In this document: piece after piece, positions 53,953 to 62,828 of the stretch
Position numbering within the stretch: the first letter of the stretch is position 1
Layout: the number at the start of each line of letters is the position of its first letter
From: Limibacter armeniacum
Lineage (GTDB): Bacteria > Bacteroidota > Bacteroidia > Cytophagales > Flammeovirgaceae
Reading direction: 5' to 3'
Assembly: GCF_036880985.1 (NCBI RefSeq)
Contig: NZ_JBAJNO010000009.1
Location: 682,001 to 746,000 of the forward strand
DNA length: 64,000 bases
Translations under genes and position numbers: made by a program
The notes under the pieces: generated by a model
Seen by the model: the letters and a program-made list of their open reading frames with translations, nothing else
Database searches by the model: none
What the model was told of the DNA's origin: nothing

Positions 53953-56885
53953 TGATCAAGATCGCGCTTTGGTGATTTTAGAGGTAGCTGAACCCAAAAA
54001 GTAGTTCCTTCACCGACACTGCTTTTAAAGGTAAGGCTGCCTCTATGCATTTTCACCAATTCCTTTACAATCATCAGTCCTAGACCTGTACCTTGGATAT
54101 CTCCCACATTTGACGCTCTGTAAAACGCACTGAATAGTTTGTTCTGCTCTTCAATTGGAATACCAATTCCATAATCCTTTACTTCCAACACCCAATTATC
54201 TCCTTCTCCAAACTTAATTTTCACTTCTGGATTTGAACTCCCTTCTTCTGAATACTTCAATGCGTTTCCTACAAGGTTTGTCAGGATATGTTTGAGAATA
54301 TCAGGGTCAGTATCAGCTTCTTTCTTCACACCTTGAACACTAATCTTAATCTCCTCCCCTTCCTGCATTGGAAAGAAATTATCTATTTGCTGACTGACAA
54401 ACTCCACTACATCCATTGCTACAGGACTGAAACTGGACAAAGGCGCTTCCGCTTTGCCCAACAACAAAATATCGTCCAGTAACTCAACAAGCCTATCAGC
54501 TCCGTACAATGCCCTAGAGCAATGTTTATGAAGCTTCTCTCTATCCTGCGCTGGCATTTTCCGAGTATATATTTCAATAAGCTGAATACTGGTTTTCATC
54601 GTTGTAATCGGCGTCCTAAACTCATGGGATGCCATTGTTACAAACCTTGACCTCAAGTCATTCAGTTCTTTTTCTTTCTTTAATGTTTGAATGATTTCCA
54701 TCTCAGCATGCTTCCTGACTGTTATATCACGTGTCGCTGACAGTATTTTACCAACTTCATCGTCTTTCTCTGTAATATTGTTCAGTACCGTCTCCACCCA
54801 TATAAACTGTCCGTTTTTCCGTTTCATCTTGTACTGAATATTCTCCTCTACAGTCTCATTCATAGTAAACATCCTGAAATACTCCTTCACAATCGTCAAC
54901 TCATCCATTGACACAAACTCAAACAGTGACTTATTTTGCATCTCGTGCTGAGCATATCCGAGCATTTGTGCACAAGCAGCTGAAACATAACTGAAAGTTC
55001 CATCCCCTGCATGATGCAATCCAATCAAGTCGCTGGTATTTTCGGATAGCAACTGATACATTTCCTGACTCTTTCTGAGCGCCAAGTCAGCTTTCTTCCT
55101 AATGGAAATATCCCTGATTGTTACCAACACATATCCATCTTCTCCTATAAGCATTCTGTTAAGTGATACATCCGCATCAAAACTAATTCCATTCAGGGTC
55201 TTGAACTTCCACTCAAAATTTGTTTTCCCATAGCTAAGGCACATTGATTCTGCCCTGCCCAACAATTCAGATGCATGCAAACCATTCAAAGTAATTTCAC
55301 TTGAGAAACAGGAAAGGCTTTTACCATAGATTTGGTCCAAAGAACTTAACTCAAAAAGTACCTGAGCAGCTGAGTTACAATCTGTCACAACACCTTCCTT
55401 GAGGAATAGCAATCCATCTGAGGATGCTTCAAAAAGCCTTGAAAAGCGTTCTTCTACATGCTGAAGCTGTTTCTTCCCTTTTTTCACTTCCTTCTCCAGC
55501 AGTCTTGTCTTAAACTCATTCAGCTCTTCCGCCTTCCTTCTGTCAGATATTTCCCGAATAATGGTGACTACCCTTTCATCATCCACAGCTTTCATTCTTG
55601 CCTCAAAATACTGGACTTCGCCTTTGTTTGGCAACTCGTACTCAAAGATTTCTTCACCTTTACTTTTGAGGGTTTGTAACACTTTTTGATAGATAATTTC
55701 GGCTAATGGATGTGGTAATACTTCCTCAATTTTTTTTCCCATAAAAAAATCAGGCTTTGTAAAAAGTTCATCCTCATTACTGGTTGCAAAAGCCACAAAC
55801 CGCCCATCTTTATCATTCAGAAAAACATGATCCGGAATTACCTTCAGTATCACATCCTTTAGCAACTCACTTTCAGCCAACTGCTCCTGAGCCTGTTTCT
55901 CTATAGTTACATCCGTTGTCAAACCTACATACCTAGAAGTCCTTCCATTCTTTACAAGAAAGGGGTTCATGTAAAGCCTTATCCAAAGGTCGTCACCATT
56001 TTTATGTTCATCCCTAAATTCAATTGTCGTAATCTCTTGTTGTACTATCAGCTTCCACATCTGTTTTAAGATGCCCAAGCTATTTAAACTTTTATCAACG
56101 CTGACTTGCTTCAACTCCTGCAATGTATAACCTGTCTGCCTGATAAATGTCTGATTACACCAAGTCACCTTCCCATTTTCATCCATAATGACCACTCCCC
56201 TATTGGAAGTACTTGCCGCCAAAAAAATGTGCTTTAACTCTCTAGAGGAAATGTTAAGCAGCTGTAAATCAAAACTGCCTATGAATAGGATGAAAAACAC
56301 AATAAAGGCAAACATAAAACCACCGAATACCAGATAACGAACCTTGTTTACTTCCAAATTTTCCCTCATCCCTGTGGAAAGCCTTGACTGAAACAACCCT
56401 AACTCATCCTCATACTGGTTTCTTACTTTTAGGAGCTGCGTAAGTTTAGCTTCACTGATACCTGTTTCCCACCTCTCGAAACAATCTTTCAGTTCCAATG
56501 CGAAGCGGTTGTATTTCAGTTCTATCTTTGCAAGGTTAAAGTCTAAAGCTTCGTAATCATTACTTATATTGTGCAATTCCTGCTGTTTGTCTGCCAGTAA
56601 GACAAAATCGTCCATCTGAACAGAAGGGCCTTCAATCCTAAGGCCATGTCCTTTTTCCAGATGGTGTTGCTGTAAAATACTGTTGACGATACTTTGAGAA
56701 AGGTACAGCTGGTCTCCTATCAGGCTGGCCGCATACATTTGGGTCTGAAATTCCTGATGAAACTTTCTGGCAAGCAGTGTTACAAACAGGGTACAACAGC
56801 AAAAGCAGGTAAAAGCAAAAACAACTAAGCTTCTGATAGTAGGTTTAGGTTCTTTTATTAAGTTCTCTAGCATTCTTCTTAACAT
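53949..56885 (-). CDS. Multi-PAS sensor histidine kinase
   Basis: A 978-residue membrane kinase. One transmembrane helix at 19-38 and another at 183-204 flank a periplasmic helical sensor of ~145 residues. Four PAS domains follow at about 215-330, 340-450, 480-597 and 605-725. A coiled coil is followed by the HisKA H-box MASHEFRTPIT with His754, and HATPase_c is at 860-970 with N-box NLVGNALKY and GTGLGLMIVKEL. No response regulator is adjacent, so it is an orphan. Its 3' end overlaps oadB tail to tail. Confidence 0.95.
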   Translation of the reverse strand: MLRRMLENLIKEPKPTIRSLVVFAFTCFCCCTLFVTLLARKFHQEFQTQMYAASLIGDQLYLSQSIVNSILQQHHLEKGHGLRIEGPSVQMDDFVLLADKQQELHNISNDYEALDFNLAKIELKYNRFALELKDCFERWETGISEAKLTQLLKVRNQYEDELGLFQSRLSTGMRENLEVNKVRYLVFGGFMFAFIVFFILFIGSFDLQLLNISSRELKHIFLAASTSNRGVVIMDENGKVTWCNQTFIRQTGYTLQELKQVSVDKSLNSLGILKQMWKLIVQQEITTIEFRDEHKNGDDLWIRLYMNPFLVKNGRTSRYVGLTTDVTIEKQAQEQLAESELLKDVILKVIPDHVFLNDKDGRFVAFATSNEDELFTKPDFFMGKKIEEVLPHPLAEIIYQKVLQTLKSKGEEIFEYELPNKGEVQYFEARMKAVDDERVVTIIREISDRRKAEELNEFKTRLLEKEVKKGKKQLQHVEERFSRLFEASSDGLLFLKEGVVTDCNSAAQVLFELSSLDQIYGKSLSCFSSEITLNGLHASELLGRAESMCLSYGKTNFEWKFKTLNGISFDADVSLNRMLIGEDGYVLVTIRDISIRKKADLALRKSQEMYQLLSENTSDLIGLHHAGDGTFSYVSAACAQMLGYAQHEMQNKSLFEFVSMDELTIVKEYFRMFTMNETVEENIQYKMKRKNGQFIWVETVLNNITEKDDEVGKILSATRDITVRKHAEMEIIQTLKKEKELNDLRSRFVTMASHEFRTPITTMKTSIQLIEIYTRKMPAQDREKLHKHCSRALYGADRLVELLDDILLLGKAEAPLSSFSPVAMDVVEFVSQQIDNFFPMQEGEEIKISVQGVKKEADTDPDILKHILTNLVGNALKYSEEGSSNPEVKIKFGEGDNWVLEVKDYGIGIPIEEQNKLFSAFYRASNVGDIQGTGLGLMIVKELVKMHRGSLTFKSSVGEGTTFWVQLPLKSPKRDLDH

Positions 56886-57000
56886 ATCTGACAGGCTTTT
56901 TGCAGCATCTCTGCCTCGATTGATGGGTTAGGGTTATTTGCCTTGAAAGGCTAATGACTACAGTTGAGATTAAACAGGTAAAAGATTGTTATTGAAGCAC

Positions 57001-57066
57001 TGGAGACATTCAACTGATCCTCAAAATTTGTTAAGTTGCCAAAACAAATTCAGGATTGGAGACATT
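57001..57066. repeat. Direct repeat flanking an inverted repeat upstream of hisC
   Basis: TGGAGACATT occurs at 57001-57010 and again at 57057-57066. Between them, GATCCTCAAAATTTGTT and the later AACAAATTCAGGAT are imperfect inverted copies. It lies 60 nt before hisC. The function is unknown. Confidence 0.4.
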
Positions 57067-57123
57067 ATTAGAGCAATTAAGTTCAAAATATATTTTTTGC
57101 AATAAAAAGAGACATGAATACCT

Positions 57124-58185
57124 ATGTTTGAAATAAAAAAAATACTTAGACCTCATATAGCAAACCTTACTCCATACTCTTCTGCCAGAGATGAGTACAC
57201 TGGAACTGAAGGTATATTTTTGGACGCCAATGAGAATCCAATTGGATCCGTTGCTGGTGGTAACTTTAACCGTTATCCTGATCCTTACCAACAGGAAGTT
57301 AAACAAGCTTTGAGCAATATCAAAGGTGTCGCTCCCTCTCAGATTTTCTTGGGTAACGGTAGTGACGAAGCCATTGACCTGCTTTATCGTGCTTTCTGCA
57401 TTCCTCTAAAGGACAATGTTATTATTATGCCTCCCACTTATGGAATGTACGCTGTAAGTGCTGAGATTAATACGACCGAAATCAGAAAGGTACCTTTGAC
57501 TTCAGACTACCAACTTCAACCTGAAAAAATTCTTGAGGCAACAGACAGCAATACCAAAATTATTTTTGTCTGCTCTCCAAATAACCCAACAGGAAACTCC
57601 CTGCACCAAGCTGACATTGAGTTTTTGCTGAAGAATTTTGATGGACTTGTAGTAGTGGATGAAGCCTACATCGACTTCTCATCTGAAACAAGCTGGACAA
57701 ATAGGTTAGCCGATTTCCAGAACCTGATTATCCTTCAAACATTTTCAAAAGCATGGGGTCTTGCAGGTTTAAGACTCGGTATGGCTTTTGCCTCTGAAGA
57801 AATCATTCAGGTGCTTAACAAGATAAAGCCTCCATACAACATCAACCAACTGACTCAGGAACATGCGCTCAAAGCTTTGGCCAATGTCAGTGAAAAGGAG
57901 GAAATGGTTAAGGAGCTTTTAGCAGAAAGAAAAAGGGTATCCGAAAAACTGTCTGCACTAGGTTCCGTAAAGCATATTTACCCTTCTGATGCCAACTTTA
58001 TTCTGGTTAAGATTGATGAAGCAAACGCTGTATATGATGCTTTGATTAAAGATAAAATCATTGTCAGAAACCGCTCATCCGTAACACTTTGTGACAGTTG
58101 TCTAAGAATTACAATAGGTACAACTGCTGAAAATGATACATTTCTTGATGCATTGGTCAAAATATGTAACAAAACAATGGCATAA
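57124..58185 (+). CDS. hisC: Histidinol-phosphate aminotransferase
   Basis: A 353-residue fold-type I PLP aminotransferase. It has SPNNPTGN, DEAYIDF and the PLP lysine in FSKAWGLAGLRLG, all typical of HisC, which makes histidinol phosphate. Length is normal. No other his genes are nearby, so it is separate from a his operon or could serve aromatic amino acids too. A terminator follows. Confidence 0.92.
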   Translation: MFEIKKILRPHIANLTPYSSARDEYTGTEGIFLDANENPIGSVAGGNFNRYPDPYQQEVKQALSNIKGVAPSQIFLGNGSDEAIDLLYRAFCIPLKDNVIIMPPTYGMYAVSAEINTTEIRKVPLTSDYQLQPEKILEATDSNTKIIFVCSPNNPTGNSLHQADIEFLLKNFDGLVVVDEAYIDFSSETSWTNRLADFQNLIILQTFSKAWGLAGLRLGMAFASEEIIQVLNKIKPPYNINQLTQEHALKALANVSEKEEMVKELLAERKRVSEKLSALGSVKHIYPSDANFILVKIDEANAVYDALIKDKIIVRNRSSVTLCDSCLRITIGTTAENDTFLDALVKICNKTMA

Positions 58186-58192
58186 ATAAAGT

Positions 58193-58226
58193 TGCTGGCT
58201 GGTCTTCAGCCAGCAGACTTTTCTTT
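58193..58226 (+). terminator. Intrinsic terminator after hisC
   Basis: TGCTGGCTG (58193-58201) pairs with CAGCCAGCA (58207-58215), followed by GACTTTTCTTTTC. It means that the GH3 gene has its own promoter and supports its later start. Confidence 0.75.
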
Positions 58227-58281
58227 TCTATATCAGCTGGGTTATTTATCAGTATTCACTCAAATCAAGATTAGACGCTAT

Positions 58282-59487
58282 ATGCGATTAATTCACACTA
58301 TCATTACTTCACTGGCTTGTATTTGCACACTTACAAGCCACACAATTGCACAGACCTCTCCTGCATGGAGCCTAAGAGACTTTTACAGTCAAAACCAACA
58401 ACTTGATAAAGAAGTCGAAACTGTTTTTGCCAACCTATCAGACTGGCAACGTGCCGGACAAATGATCATTAGTGTCGGAGGCAAAAGTGGCTACCCAAAA
58501 TCAAAGTTGGACAATCTTTTAGCACAAAACGGACTGGGAGGTATCCTACTTTTGAGTGGAGAAAAAAATGAGCTAACCAACCTAGCCAAATCTTTTGATC
58601 AGCAAAGTGTTCGAAATGGTGGACTTCCACTACTCTTTAGTGCAGATGCAGAACCAAGCCTGATCAACAGAAAAATCAGTGGCCTGCCTAGCTTCCCCAA
58701 GACCAATACCCTTACTTCAGCCACACAATCAGTAAAGACAGCCGTAGCAATCAGTAATGAGCTAAACAAGATTGGTATTCAACAGAACTTTGCGCCAATC
58801 TGTGATTTCAGCAAAAATGAAGATATCATTGGCAATAGGAGTTTTGGCAACAATGCCAATTCCGTTGCACCACTTGCTGTTGCTTTTGCACACGCCACTC
58901 AGGAAAACAATATCATTGCAACGGCTAAACACTTTCCCGGACATGGAAATGTAAAAGGAGACAGCCACAAAAAACTTGTCTACATTGATGGGGAAATGCC
59001 TGAATTACCTGTTTTCGCCTATATGATCAAGGAGGAAGTCACTTCAATCATGGTAGGACATATTGCGGTACAAAACAACCCTGACTTTGATACAGATGGT
59101 ATGCCATCCAGTTGCTCCAGATTGATTGTTACAGATCTACTAAAACAGCAAATGCAGTTTAAGGGGCTTGTCGTAACTGATGCCATGACGATGGGAGCAT
59201 TAAAACAAATCCCAAATGCTGCACTGAAAGCTGTAGAAGCAGGAATTGATATGGTATTAATGCCCGCAAGTGAAGCTCAACTGCATCAGGATATTCTCCA
59301 AAAGATGGAAACCAATGCGGCATTCAAGGCTCAAGTATATGAGTCTGTCAAAAAAGTTATCAGAATGAAAATATGCTTGGGTATTGTCAAACCTGCACTT
59401 TACAAAAAGGTTGACACTGAACTGAAGATAGTACCTATCGGAAAACCTACTCTCCCTGCACCTATAAAATTAGCTTACAGCAAGTAA
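58282..59487 (+). CDS. Secreted GH3 beta-N-acetylhexosaminidase-like protein
   Basis: A 401-residue protein with a signal peptide (MRLIHTIITSLACICTLTSHTIAQ) and a glycoside hydrolase family 3 N-terminal domain. The conserved KHFPGHGNVKGDSH carries the general acid/base His, and the nucleophile Asp is in VVTDAMTMGAL. This is like NagZ, which removes N-acetylglucosamine from muropeptides, but with a signal, so it acts outside the cytosol. It has no GH3 C-terminal domain. The ATG at 58192 is in the hisC terminator and is rejected. Confidence 0.9.
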   Translation: MRLIHTIITSLACICTLTSHTIAQTSPAWSLRDFYSQNQQLDKEVETVFANLSDWQRAGQMIISVGGKSGYPKSKLDNLLAQNGLGGILLLSGEKNELTNLAKSFDQQSVRNGGLPLLFSADAEPSLINRKISGLPSFPKTNTLTSATQSVKTAVAISNELNKIGIQQNFAPICDFSKNEDIIGNRSFGNNANSVAPLAVAFAHATQENNIIATAKHFPGHGNVKGDSHKKLVYIDGEMPELPVFAYMIKEEVTSIMVGHIAVQNNPDFDTDGMPSSCSRLIVTDLLKQQMQFKGLVVTDAMTMGALKQIPNAALKAVEAGIDMVLMPASEAQLHQDILQKMETNAAFKAQVYESVKKVIRMKICLGIVKPALYKKVDTELKIVPIGKPTLPAPIKLAYSK

Positions 59488-59513
59488 CCTTATCAAAAGG
59501 TTTGCTCTAAAAG

Positions 59514-59552
59514 AAAAAGCACTTTGGAAATCGGTTCCAAAGTGCTTTTTTA
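59514..59552. terminator. Bidirectional intrinsic terminator
   Basis: AAAAAGCACTTTGGAA (59514-59529) pairs with its inverted copy (59535-59550). It serves the GH3 gene and the converging floA. Confidence 0.9.
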
Positions 59553-59578
59553 TGATATACAGAAACGTTCATTTACTA

Positions 59579-60589
59579 CTATCTGTCCTCTTCCTCTTCC
59601 TCATCAGAGCGCTTGTGTACTACCTCATCACGGCTAGCGTCAGCAATCGCATCACGCATTGTAGTATCAGACTGCATATTACGCATCTTATAATAATCCA
59701 TGATACCAAGGTTTCCACTTCTGAATGCTTCTGCCATCGCCAAAGGTACTTCGGCTTCAGCTTCAATTACTTTAGCACGTGCTGACTGGGCTTTAGCCTT
59801 CATCTCTTGCTCGATTGCTACCGCCATCGCTCTACGTTCCTCTGCTTTAGCCTCTGCAATTTTCAGGTCCGCATTCGCTTGATCAATTTGCAGTTTTGCA
59901 CCAATATTGCTTCCTACATCAATGTCTGCAATGTCAATAGAAAGAATCTCAAATGCAGTACCTGCATCCAACCCTTTCTCCAATACAAGACGCGAGATCA
60001 TATCAGGGTTTTCAAGAACTGCCTTATGTGAGCGAGAAGAACCAATAGAAGTTACAATACCTTCTCCTACCCTTGCCAGAATAGTTTCTTCACCTGCACC
60101 ACCCACCAACTGTGCAATATTCGCACGTACGGTTACTCTTGCTCTAGCTACCAACTGGATACCATCTTGCGCTACCGCAGCTACATTTGGCGTATTGATC
60201 ACTTGAGGGTTTACTGAGATCTGAACCGCTTCAAATACATCACGACCTGCAAGGTCAATAGCGGCTGCCTGCTTGAATTCAAGATCAATATTGGCTTTGT
60301 CTGCCGAAATCAATGCTTTAATCACAGACGGTACATGTCCACCAGCAAGGTAGTGAGTCTCCAACTCAGAAGTAGTCACCCTCAGACCTGCTTTTGTAGC
60401 AGTGATCATAGAGTCAACTATTACTCTTGGCGGTACTTTACGAATTCGCATAAATACCAGCTGTGCCAAGCTGATTCTCACATTTGAAAACTGAGCCGTA
60501 ATCCAAAGGTTGACAGGCACAAAGTAAATAAATATGAAAAAACCTACGATGACTACGGCCATCAGGATTAAAAGCATTGGTAAGTTCAT
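59579..60589 (-). CDS. floA: Flotillin-like protein FloA
   Basis: A 336-residue SPFH-domain protein of the FloA/YqfA family. A hydrophobic membrane hairpin begins it ([20 protein letters not shown]), the SPFH/PHB domain runs to about 250, and an Ala/Glu-rich coiled coil ([24 protein letters not shown]) follows. The C-terminus is very acidic (DEEEEED). FloA organises membrane microdomains and fluidity. It is a single gene here. Confidence 0.95.
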   Translation of the reverse strand: MNLPMLLILMAVVIVGFFIFIYFVPVNLWITAQFSNVRISLAQLVFMRIRKVPPRVIVDSMITATKAGLRVTTSELETHYLAGGHVPSVIKALISADKANIDLEFKQAAAIDLAGRDVFEAVQISVNPQVINTPNVAAVAQDGIQLVARARVTVRANIAQLVGGAGEETILARVGEGIVTSIGSSRSHKAVLENPDMISRLVLEKGLDAGTAFEILSIDIADIDVGSNIGAKLQIDQANADLKIAEAKAEERRAMAVAIEQEMKAKAQSARAKVIEAEAEVPLAMAEAFRSGNLGIMDYYKMRNMQSDTTMRDAIADASRDEVVHKRSDEEEEEDR

Positions 60590-60637
60590 ACTACAACAAA
60601 AAATTTAGTTATATCAATTTGACTATTTGACTTGTAC

Positions 60638-60645
60638 CAAATATA
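60638..60645 (-). promoter_or_regulatory. Candidate floA promoter -7 element
   Basis: On the minus strand TATATTTG matches TAnnTTTG, 49 nt before the ATG. No -33 TTG was found at the right distance. Confidence 0.35.
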
Positions 60646-60874
60646 ACTCTTCGTCCATCGGAATTGAAATATTTTAAGAACTATTTCTGATCCATGACAA
60701 TTATCATATCACAAAAATCCAAACTCATAACATTCAATACTAATTGAGAATCAGGTTATAAGTGTAAATAAATCCATTATAGGAATATTACCATTCACAT
60801 AACACAATATTTCACTTTTACTTTTCTGAGCGATTTTATCTAATTATTAAGCTTGTTTTTAGCATATTTGCGAA

Positions 60875-60929
60875 GGGATAAAGCAGGGAAAACCACTATA
60901 TCTCACGCTAAAATGAGATATTTCATCCC
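60875..60929 (+). promoter_or_regulatory. Structured leader before the first POT transporter
   Basis: GGGATAA (60875-60881) pairs with 60922-60929 with one bulged C, and inside ATATCTCA (60898-60905) pairs with TGAGATAT (60914-60921). CATATTTG at 60863-60870 resembles a -7 element, so a transcript could begin at about 60877, at the foot of this stem. The ATG is at 61029. The rest of 60590-61028 shows no gene. Confidence 0.4.
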
Positions 60930-61028
60930 CTAATTTGCTTCACCCCACAACATTAACCACTCCACAAACTGGACAAGTTTATTGAAACACATTTACATTA
61001 CCGGTCTTTTTAAATAAAATTCTTTCAC

Positions 61029-62510
61029 ATGAGCAACGTATCAACTTTTGAAAAGAAAATACCTTCCGGAGAGCTTTTTGGTCACCCAAGGGGGCTTTTT
61101 ACACTCTTCTTTACGGAGATGTGGGAGCGCTTTGCCTACTACGGTATGCGAGCACTTTTGGTGCTTTATCTTGTAAGCGCAGTAGGACTAGATAGAGCTG
61201 GGGCTCTGGAAATCTATGCTATCTTTACAGGTTTGGTTTACTTGACTCCATTGGCAGGTGGTGCCATCGCCGATAAAATACTAGGACAACGCAAAGCCAT
61301 TATTGTTGGTGGCTTATTGATGGCATTAGGTCTATTTGCCATAGCTTCTGGTGAAGCTTTACTGAATGTTGGTCTGGGCTTACTAATTGTTGGTAATGGA
61401 TTTTTCAAACCCAATATTTCCACAATTGTAGGTGCGCTTTACGAACAAAATGACCCAAGAAAAGATGGTGGTTTTACCATTTTCTATATGGGTATTAACC
61501 TAGGTGCCTTATTCTCTCCATTGGTTTGTGGTACACTTGGTGAAAAAATCTCATGGGGATGGGGATTTGGTGCTGCCGGTATTGGTATGGTGGCAGGTCT
61601 GATTATCTTCCTATTCAACAGCAAGTCACTTGGTAACCTTGGCTTCCCTCCTAGCTCTGGCGACAGACAGTTCAGTTTGACAACCAAAGACTGGTCACAT
61701 ATCCTGATCTGGGCTGCTGCTACAGCTGCAGTTACTTATGGCGTAATTATATTGTGGTCATCTCTAGGCGAAGAAGTAACAGGCTATATTAAGATGATTG
61801 GTGCTGTACTTGGTGTTATTGCCCTTGTCTTTATTATTGCCAACAATACAAAAGGTGGCGATGAGTGGAGCCGTGTTGGTGTAATATTTATTCTGGCATT
61901 CTTCAACATCTTCTTCTGGGCAGGTTTTGAGCAAGCTGGAGGTACCTTTAACCTTTTCGCAGATGGCAGAACAGATAGAGTAATCGGATTCCTTAACTGG
62001 GAAATTCCTACAACTTACTTCCAATCCATCAATCCTGTATTTATTCTGGCATTGGCTCCTGCTTTTGATATGCTTTGGCAAAATCTGGCAAAAACCAAGT
62101 TCAATCCTTCTACACCTGTTAAGTTCGCTTTTGGTTTAATTCTGCTTGGGGTTGGTTTCTTTGTCATGAACATTGCTGATTCAAGAGCTGTAGATGGCAA
62201 CTTGGTAAGTCCACTGTGGCTAGTAACTGTTTATCTGTTCCATACCATGGGCGAGCTTTGCTTATCACCAATCGGGCTGTCAATGATTACCAAACTGTCC
62301 CCTACTAAGATTACAGCAGTAATGATGGGACTTTGGTTTGGTTCAATTGCCTTGGCTCAATACATGGCAGGTATTCTAGAGTCTCTACTTCACAATTACT
62401 TACCTGACACACCATTGTTCCTGTTCCTGACTATGACATCTGTTACAGGTGGTGTACTCTTATTATTGATATCTCCATTACTAAGCAAAATGATGAGAGG
62501 TATTCACTAA
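61029..62510 (+). CDS. POT family di/tripeptide transporter
   Basis: A 493-residue MFS proton-peptide symporter with about 14 transmembrane helices. The POT signature E-x-x-E-R-F-x-Y-Y-G is EMWERFAYYGMRALLVLYL, and FYMGINLGALFSP is the second PTR2 motif. It takes up small peptides with protons. It is followed by a related gene 318 nt later in the same direction. Confidence 0.95.
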   Translation: MSNVSTFEKKIPSGELFGHPRGLFTLFFTEMWERFAYYGMRALLVLYLVSAVGLDRAGALEIYAIFTGLVYLTPLAGGAIADKILGQRKAIIVGGLLMALGLFAIASGEALLNVGLGLLIVGNGFFKPNISTIVGALYEQNDPRKDGGFTIFYMGINLGALFSPLVCGTLGEKISWGWGFGAAGIGMVAGLIIFLFNSKSLGNLGFPPSSGDRQFSLTTKDWSHILIWAAATAAVTYGVIILWSSLGEEVTGYIKMIGAVLGVIALVFIIANNTKGGDEWSRVGVIFILAFFNIFFWAGFEQAGGTFNLFADGRTDRVIGFLNWEIPTTYFQSINPVFILALAPAFDMLWQNLAKTKFNPSTPVKFAFGLILLGVGFFVMNIADSRAVDGNLVSPLWLVTVYLFHTMGELCLSPIGLSMITKLSPTKITAVMMGLWFGSIALAQYMAGILESLLHNYLPDTPLFLFLTMTSVTGGVLLLLISPLLSKMMRGIH

Positions 62511-62536
62511 TACCTAATTTTTGCTTGTATAATATA

Positions 62537-62575
62537 AAAGCGGAAAAGGGCGATGTCCTTTTCCGCTTTCTTTTT
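62537..62575 (+). terminator. Intrinsic terminator after the first POT gene
   Basis: AAAGCGGAAAAGG (62537-62549) pairs with CCTTTTCCGCTTT (62557-62569), followed by CTTTTTT. Confidence 0.85.
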
Positions 62576-62828
62576 TATAACTCTACCCTCGATTTAACTC
62601 CAAAAATAACCGAAAGTCAGGCATGTATTTTAGGTGGATTATTCTGGATATCATCTATAAGAAAATATGATTTAAAAACCTTATTTAAGATTAAAAATTT
62701 TCAAAAAAGTTCATAAAAATTTCCTTTAATTAATCATTATCGAAATATTTACATTTTGTGTTCAAATTATATTATTACCAATCTGACTGATCATATTAAA
62801 CAATACAGGATAATTCAAACCTTATAAC

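Noticed and set aside
56886-57123. Possible histidine attenuator before hisC
   Set aside because: There is no His-rich leader frame and no terminator with a U-run in this segment.
57031-57306. 91-codon frame on the minus strand
   Set aside because: It overlaps the start of hisC and has no domain.
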